DNA from: Pseudomonas quercus
GTDB lineage: Bacteria > Pseudomonadota > Gammaproteobacteria > Pseudomonadales > Pseudomonadaceae
Length of the DNA stretch: 64,000 bases
Reading direction: 5' to 3'
NCBI RefSeq assembly: GCF_012033695.1
Contig: NZ_JAAVJI010000003.1
Coordinates: 186,001 to 250,000 of the forward strand
Each line of letters opens with the position of its first letter. The stretch's first letter is position 1. A program made the translations under genes and the position numbers. Of this stretch, positions 59,681 to 64,000 are shown piece after piece. The notes below the pieces were generated by a model, which did no database searches, had not been told where the DNA came from, and saw only the letters and a list, made by a program, of their open reading frames with translations.

Positions 59681-62134
59681 TTACAACGCCTTCCAGATCT
59701 CCGTAGCGTACTCACGGATGGTACGGTCCGAGGAGAACCATCCCATACGGGCCGTGTTGAGAATCGCCGAGCGCCACCACTGCTTCGGATGGCGCCACAG
59801 CTCTTCCACCTTCATCTGCGCGCTCCAGTAAGACTCGAAATCTGCACACACCAGGAAGCGGTCATAGCTCAACAGGCCATCAACCAGCCCTGCGTACCGA
59901 GACGGATCATCCGGGGAGAATACGCCGCCACGAATGGCTTGCAGCACATCGTTAAGGCGATGGGAGCTCGCTGCCTCCTGGTGCGCACTGTAGTCCCCAC
60001 CGTGCTTGCGGGCTTCGACTTCATCAGCACTGAGGCCAAAGATGAACATGTTTTCCCGGCCCAGGTACTCACACATCTCCACGTTGGCGCCGTCCATGGT
60101 GCCGATGGTAAGCGCGCCATTGAGGCCAAACTTCATGTTGCTGGTACCAGACGCTTCGTAGCCGGCCGTGGAGATCTGCTCGGACAGGTCCGCCGCTGGA
60201 ATGATGCTTTCGGCCAGGCTCACGTTGTAGTTAGGCAAGAAGGCTACTTTCAGCAGGCCACGGACAGTAGGGTCGTTGTTGATGGTGCGGGCAATGTCGT
60301 TGGACAGCTTGATGATCAGCTTGGCTTGGTGGTAACTCGCTGCAGCCTTGCCAGCGAAGATTTTCACGCGTGGCACCCAAGGCTTCTCGGGCGTAGCACG
60401 GATGGCCTGGTACAGCGCAACGGTGTGCAACAGGTTCAGCAACTGGCGTTTGTACTCGTGAATCCGCTTTACCTGAACGTCAAACAGCGCTTTAGGGTCG
60501 ACCGTGACACCTATACGCTCTTGGATAATGCGCGCCAGTGCCTCTTTGCTATGCAAGCGCTGGTCAGCAAACCGTCGCTGGTAGGCCGCATCATCAGCGA
60601 AAGCTTCCAGGCGCTTGAGGTTGTTTTCAGGGTCATCCAGAACGGCATTCCCAAGCTTGTCCACCAGCATGGCGGTCAGCTTGGGGTTGGCCTGGTATAG
60701 CCAGCGGCGGAAGGTAATACCGTTGGTTTTGTTGTTGATGCGCTCCGGGTACAGCCTGTTGAGGTCCGAGAACACGGTGCTACGCATCAGGTCGGTATGA
60801 AGCGCTGATACGCCGTTGATGCTATGGGACCCCAGGAACGCCAGGTTCCCCATGCGTACACGGCGGCCATGATCTTCCTCGATCAGTGACACAGTGCGCA
60901 GCAGGTCTATATCGTGAGTACCTTTCTCGCGCAGGCCATCGATGTGCTGGGCATTGATCAGGTAAATGATCTGCATGTGGCGCGGCAGCATGCGCTCCAT
61001 TAGCCCCACCGGCCAGGTTTCCAGTGCTTCAGGCAGCAGGGTGTGGTTGGTATAGGACAGGGTTTCCACCGTCACTTTCCAGGCTTCGTCCCAGCTCAGC
61101 TGATGGATATCCACCAGCAGGCGCATCAGTTCGGCCACAGCAATCGAAGGGTGTGTGTCGTTCATCTGGATGGCTGCATGCTCACCCAGCGAGTTCACGG
61201 TTTCATACACATTGAGGTGGCGGCGCAGCAGGTCTTGCAAGGAAGCGGAAACGAAGAAGTATTCCTGCCGCAGGCGCAGTTCCTGGCCCGCTTCGGTGCT
61301 GTCGGCTGGGTACAGCACGCGCGAGATACTTTCGGCACGTGCCACGTCGGCCACAGCACCCAGGTGGTCACCGGCGTTGAAACGTTCAAGGTGCAGGTCT
61401 TCCATGGCGCGTGCACGCCACAGCCGCAGGGTATTCACACTGGCCCCTTTCCAGCCTACAACCGGTGTGTCGTAGGCGACCGCTCGCACGGTTTCGCCGG
61501 GCCGCCACACCTGCCGCAGGTTACCGTCGCTGTCCATGGTGCCTTCCACGTGCCCGCCAAAACTGATGGGGTAAATCACCTCGGGGCGCTCGAATTCCCA
61601 CGGGTTGCCGAAGTCCAGCCAGTTCTCCGTCTGCTCTTGCTGCCAGCCGTCGATAATGGCTTGGCGGAACAGCCCGTGTTCATAGCGAATGCCATAGCCA
61701 TGGGCCGCCACGCCCAGGGTGGACATGCTTTCCATGAAGCAGGCGGCCAAGCGGCCCAGGCCACCGTTGCCCAAGGCAGCGTCTGGCTCCAGCAGGCGGA
61801 TCTTGTCCAGGTCCACGCCTAGGCCGTCCAGCGCCTCACGAGCGATATCCAGAATGCCCATGTTGCTCAAGCTGTCCACCAGCAGGCGGCCGATCAGGAA
61901 CTCCAGCGAGAGGTAATAGACCCGCTTCTGCTGGCTGCGGTAGATCTGCCGAGTATGGTCCATCCAATGGTCGACCATGTGATCCCGGGCAGCCAAGGCA
62001 ATGGCTTCGAACCAGTCATGATCGAAGGCATGTTCTGGATCCTTGCCAACCGCGTAGGTCAGTTTGGCGAGTACAGCGGTACGAAATTCGTCCACATCGA
62101 CGTTGACTTTTCGGGTAAGCGGTTCTGGAGACAT
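59681..62134 (-). CDS. glgP: Glycogen/starch/alpha-glucan phosphorylase
   Basis: GT35 enzyme releasing glucose-1-phosphate from alpha-1,4-glucans. 817 residues, family length. N-terminal YYLSLEFLIGRLLVDSLSNM and DAALGNGGLGRLAACFMESM, glucan site HLNVYETVNSLGEHAAIQMN, KTNGITFRRWLYQANP, and the PLP-lysine region EASGTSNMKFGLNGALTIGT. No other glg gene lies nearby in this window. Next to fbp on the same strand. Confidence 0.97.
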   Translation of the reverse strand: MSPEPLTRKVNVDVDEFRTAVLAKLTYAVGKDPEHAFDHDWFEAIALAARDHMVDHWMDHTRQIYRSQQKRVYYLSLEFLIGRLLVDSLSNMGILDIAREALDGLGVDLDKIRLLEPDAALGNGGLGRLAACFMESMSTLGVAAHGYGIRYEHGLFRQAIIDGWQQEQTENWLDFGNPWEFERPEVIYPISFGGHVEGTMDSDGNLRQVWRPGETVRAVAYDTPVVGWKGASVNTLRLWRARAMEDLHLERFNAGDHLGAVADVARAESISRVLYPADSTEAGQELRLRQEYFFVSASLQDLLRRHLNVYETVNSLGEHAAIQMNDTHPSIAVAELMRLLVDIHQLSWDEAWKVTVETLSYTNHTLLPEALETWPVGLMERMLPRHMQIIYLINAQHIDGLREKGTHDIDLLRTVSLIEEDHGRRVRMGNLAFLGSHSINGVSALHTDLMRSTVFSDLNRLYPERINNKTNGITFRRWLYQANPKLTAMLVDKLGNAVLDDPENNLKRLEAFADDAAYQRRFADQRLHSKEALARIIQERIGVTVDPKALFDVQVKRIHEYKRQLLNLLHTVALYQAIRATPEKPWVPRVKIFAGKAAASYHQAKLIIKLSNDIARTINNDPTVRGLLKVAFLPNYNVSLAESIIPAADLSEQISTAGYEASGTSNMKFGLNGALTIGTMDGANVEMCEYLGRENMFIFGLSADEVEARKHGGDYSAHQEAASSHRLNDVLQAIRGGVFSPDDPSRYAGLVDGLLSYDRFLVCADFESYWSAQMKVEELWRHPKQWWRSAILNTARMGWFSSDRTIREYATEIWKAL

Positions 62135-62308
62135 TTGCAGCCCTCAATACGTAAAAGGTTTTGCATTCCTGCGTTGAGCCTAGACCGTTCGACACAGGGT
62201 GCTAGGGCGCGTTCGAGAAATGTCCGTCAAGAAAAGGCTGAACGGCCATTGAACCCTTTGGCAGGGCAGGTATTATCGCGCGCCCGTTCCTGTAGATCCG
62301 TTGCCACC

Positions 62309-62713
62309 ATGAAACCCGCCCTGATTGCCGCCGCCGAGCTGGACCGCCTTGAAACCTGGCAGAAATACGCCAGCCACATGTGCGGTGGCTGCATGTCGAC
62401 CTGCTGCACACTGCCTGTTGAAGTGCGTATCAAGGACCTGATCCGCATTGGTGTGGTAGACGAGTTCGAAATGGCTGAACCGCCGAAAAACGTCGCCAAA
62501 CGATTGCAGAAGGAAGGTATTGTCGAGCGCTTCAACCAGAAGAGCGGCATTTTCACGTTGGCACGCATGAGCAACGACGACTGCCTGTACCTGGACCGCA
62601 AAAGCCGTTTGTGCACGATCTACGACAAACGCCCCGATACCTGCCGCAATCACCCCAAGGTTGGCCCACGCCCTGGCTACTGCGCCTACAAGCCCAAGCC
62701 ACTGGCGCGCTAA
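62309..62713 (+). CDS. YkgJ-family cysteine cluster protein
   Basis: 134 residues from the ATG at 62309. Probable zinc- or iron-binding protein: Cys25, Cys28, Cys32 and Cys33 in HMCGGCMSTCC, then Cys residues in SNDDCLYLDRKSRLC and KRPDTCRNHP...GYC. This is the UPF0153/YkgJ pattern. The family has been linked to metal cluster chemistry, but the role is unknown. ATG set by the conserved N terminus. Confidence 0.85.
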   Translation: MKPALIAAAELDRLETWQKYASHMCGGCMSTCCTLPVEVRIKDLIRIGVVDEFEMAEPPKNVAKRLQKEGIVERFNQKSGIFTLARMSNDDCLYLDRKSRLCTIYDKRPDTCRNHPKVGPRPGYCAYKPKPLAR

Positions 62714-62807
62714 CGTTTAACGCTACATATCAAGAAACCATTGCCGCCCTTTCTAAAGCGCCGCACAGGCGTCACCATGGCCCTTCGAGGTTTAGAGGTG
62801 AGGCGCC

Positions 62808-63257
62808 ATGGACATCCAATGGTGGTACTGGGCAGTCGCCGGGGTAACGCTGATACTGCTGGAGCTGCTGCTTACATCTTTCTTTATCGTCTGGTTTGGC
62901 TTGGGCGCCTTGTTGGTCGCTCTGCTGCTATGGCTTATACCCGCCCTAGGCATCGGCACCCAACTGGCTGCTTGGGGCATAGCTTCGGTAGCCCTCACAC
63001 TGCTCTGGTTCAGGGTCTTTCGCGCAGGCCTGCAGCGGGGCCCCCAGTGGTCCGCCGACGATGCCTTGGGCGAAATCGGCCTGCTTACCGTGCAGGTCAA
63101 TGCCTTTCAACGCGGCAAAGTGCGCTTTCAAAAGCCTCTGATGGGCGCTGAAGAATGGCCTTGCCTGGCCAATACCCACATCCCCGCCGGCGAACGTGTC
63201 CGCGTGCTTGCCGTGGAAGGCAACCTCGTTCGCGTAGGCCCTGCAGGCGAGGCCTGA
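62808..63257 (+). CDS. NfeD-like membrane protein
   Basis: 149 residues with two or three membrane helices (WWYWAVAGVTLILLELLLTS; VALLLWLIPALGIGTQLA; GIASVALTLLWFRVF) and a C-terminal OB fold (ALGEIGLLTVQVNAFQRGKV; GERVRVLAVEGNLVRVGP). Short NfeD proteins pair with stomatin/prohibitin-like partners and may stabilise membrane microdomains. The stomatin gene follows after 27 bases, so they form an operon. E. coli YbbK/YbbL (QmcA) is the parallel. Confidence 0.88.
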   Translation: MDIQWWYWAVAGVTLILLELLLTSFFIVWFGLGALLVALLLWLIPALGIGTQLAAWGIASVALTLLWFRVFRAGLQRGPQWSADDALGEIGLLTVQVNAFQRGKVRFQKPLMGAEEWPCLANTHIPAGERVRVLAVEGNLVRVGPAGEA

Positions 63258-63284
63258 CCGTTCTCTTTTGAATAAGGAATTCAT

Positions 63285-64000
63285 ATGAACGCTGCCGTTA
63301 TCATTCCGCTCGTTTTCTTTATCTTCATCGTGGTCACCATTGCCAAGGGCGTACGCTTGGTGCCCCAGGGCCAGGAGTGGATCGTAGAGCGCCTGGGGCG
63401 CTACCGCGTCACACTCAAGCCGGGCCTGAACTTCCTCATCCCTTACATGGATGCGGTGGGCTACAAGATGAGCACCAAGGACCTGATCCTGGATGTTCAG
63501 CAGCAGGAGGTAATCACCAAGGACAACGCGGTTCTCCTGGCCAATGCGCTGTGCTTTGCCAAGATCACAGACCCTACCAAGGCGGCGTATGGCATCGAAG
63601 ACTACGACCAGGCCGTGCGCAGCCTTACCATGACCAGCCTGCGTTCCATCATCGGCGGCATGGAGCTGGATGAAGCCCTCTCCTCCCGTGACAAGATCAA
63701 AGCCTTGCTGCGCGAGGCCATGGCCGAGCAGACCATCGACTGGGGCATCACCATTCGCTCGGTGGAAATCCAGGACATCAAACCCTCGGAATCCATGCAG
63801 AGGGCCATGGAACTGCAGGCAGCCGCCGAACGTGAGCGCAAGGCAACCGTTACACGTGCCGAGGGTGCGAAAACTGCAGCCATCCTGGAAGCCGAGGCAC
63901 GGCTTGAATCGGCCAAGCGTGACGGGGATGCCCAAGTGACCTTGGCCAATGCCTCGGCCCAGGCCATCGAACGGGTGAAGGAAGCCATCGGCACTGATAC
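63285..64000 (+). CDS. Stomatin/prohibitin (SPFH) family membrane protein (3' end outside window)
   Basis: About 238 residues are visible, open to the right edge. An N-terminal membrane helix (AAVIIPLVFFIFIVVTIAKG), an SPFH domain (about 25-180: RLGRYRVTLKPGLNFLIPYM; QEVITKDNAVLLANALCFAK; SLRSIIGGMELDEALSSRDK) and the start of a coiled coil (RAMELQAAAERERKATVTRA). Resembles QmcA. SPFH proteins form large membrane cages and often control proteases or lipid domains. Paired with the NfeD gene just upstream. Confidence 0.9.
   Translation, partial: MNAAVIIPLVFFIFIVVTIAKGVRLVPQGQEWIVERLGRYRVTLKPGLNFLIPYMDAVGYKMSTKDLILDVQQQEVITKDNAVLLANALCFAKITDPTKAAYGIEDYDQAVRSLTMTSLRSIIGGMELDEALSSRDKIKALLREAMAEQTIDWGITIRSVEIQDIKPSESMQRAMELQAAAERERKATVTRAEGAKTAAILEAEARLESAKRDGDAQVTLANASAQAIERVKEAIGTD

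Noticed and set aside
59561..60700. Plus-strand open frame of 379 codons opposite glgP
   Set aside because: Antisense shadow of the catalytic half of GlgP; no domain and no ribosome-binding site.

Overview
The window is a chromosomal segment of a Pseudomonas, most like the P. putida group. The basis is protein similarity recognised by eye and the order of the core genes: hemE, gltD/gltB, a DamX-like gene, aroB/aroK, pilQPONM, ponA, maeB, rpmE, priA, argS, hslVU, ubiE/ubiJ/ubiB, hisIE, tatABC, rsmE, opgGH, dtd, pip, hut, fbp, glgP. The DNA is GC rich and densely coded. Both ends cut genes. No rRNA, tRNA, CRISPR array, transposase or phage gene was seen.

Layout. Positions 1-4.6 kb look accessory. 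A minus-strand operon encodes a secreted chitin-type lytic polysaccharide monooxygenase (LPMO), a b561-type cytochrome, a short GspC and a type II secretion secretin GspD (cut at the left edge). A MazEF toxin-antitoxin pair follows. Positions 4.7-20.4 kb are a minus-strand core block: heme synthesis (hemE), glutamate synthase (gltBD), a DamX-like SPOR protein, shikimate genes aroB and aroK, and the type IV pilus assembly operon pilMNOPQ. The divergent gene ponA (class A penicillin-binding protein) follows, then maeB, rpmE, priA, argS, a second SPOR protein and the hslVU protease, which has a clear sigma-32-type promoter.

At 31.9-33.4 kb only a phasin (PhaF-like) gene and a small granule-associated protein gene lie between the DUF971 gene and ubiE. 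The PHA synthase, depolymerase and regulator genes that occupy this spot in P. putida-type genomes are absent. Ubiquinone synthesis (ubiE, ubiJ, ubiB), the last two-gene segment of histidine synthesis (hisI, hisE), the Tat translocon and rsmE run on the plus strand to 39.5 kb. Glucan synthesis (opgG, opgH), dtd and pip come next on the minus strand.

Positions 45.8-55.7 kb hold the histidine/urocanate utilisation (hut) locus: hutC, hutD, hutU, a urocanate-type NCS1 permease, hutW, hutV, hutI and hutG on the minus strand, and hutF divergent. HutC-type operators lie in both control regions, and a sigma-54-type promoter lies upstream of hutU. The locus has no histidase (hutH), no binding protein (hutX) and no histidine permease. 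As written it can carry urocanate to glutamate but cannot start from histidine. The right end (55.7-64 kb) carries a Blc lipocalin, a small unknown protein, an orphan GAF-PAS histidine kinase, fbp, glgP, a YkgJ-type cysteine cluster protein, and an NfeD/stomatin membrane pair (the stomatin is cut by the window edge).

The most interesting items are the LPMO-cytochrome-secretion operon, the hut locus without histidase, and the stripped pha locus. All three rest on gene content that is directly visible; the functional conclusions are inference.
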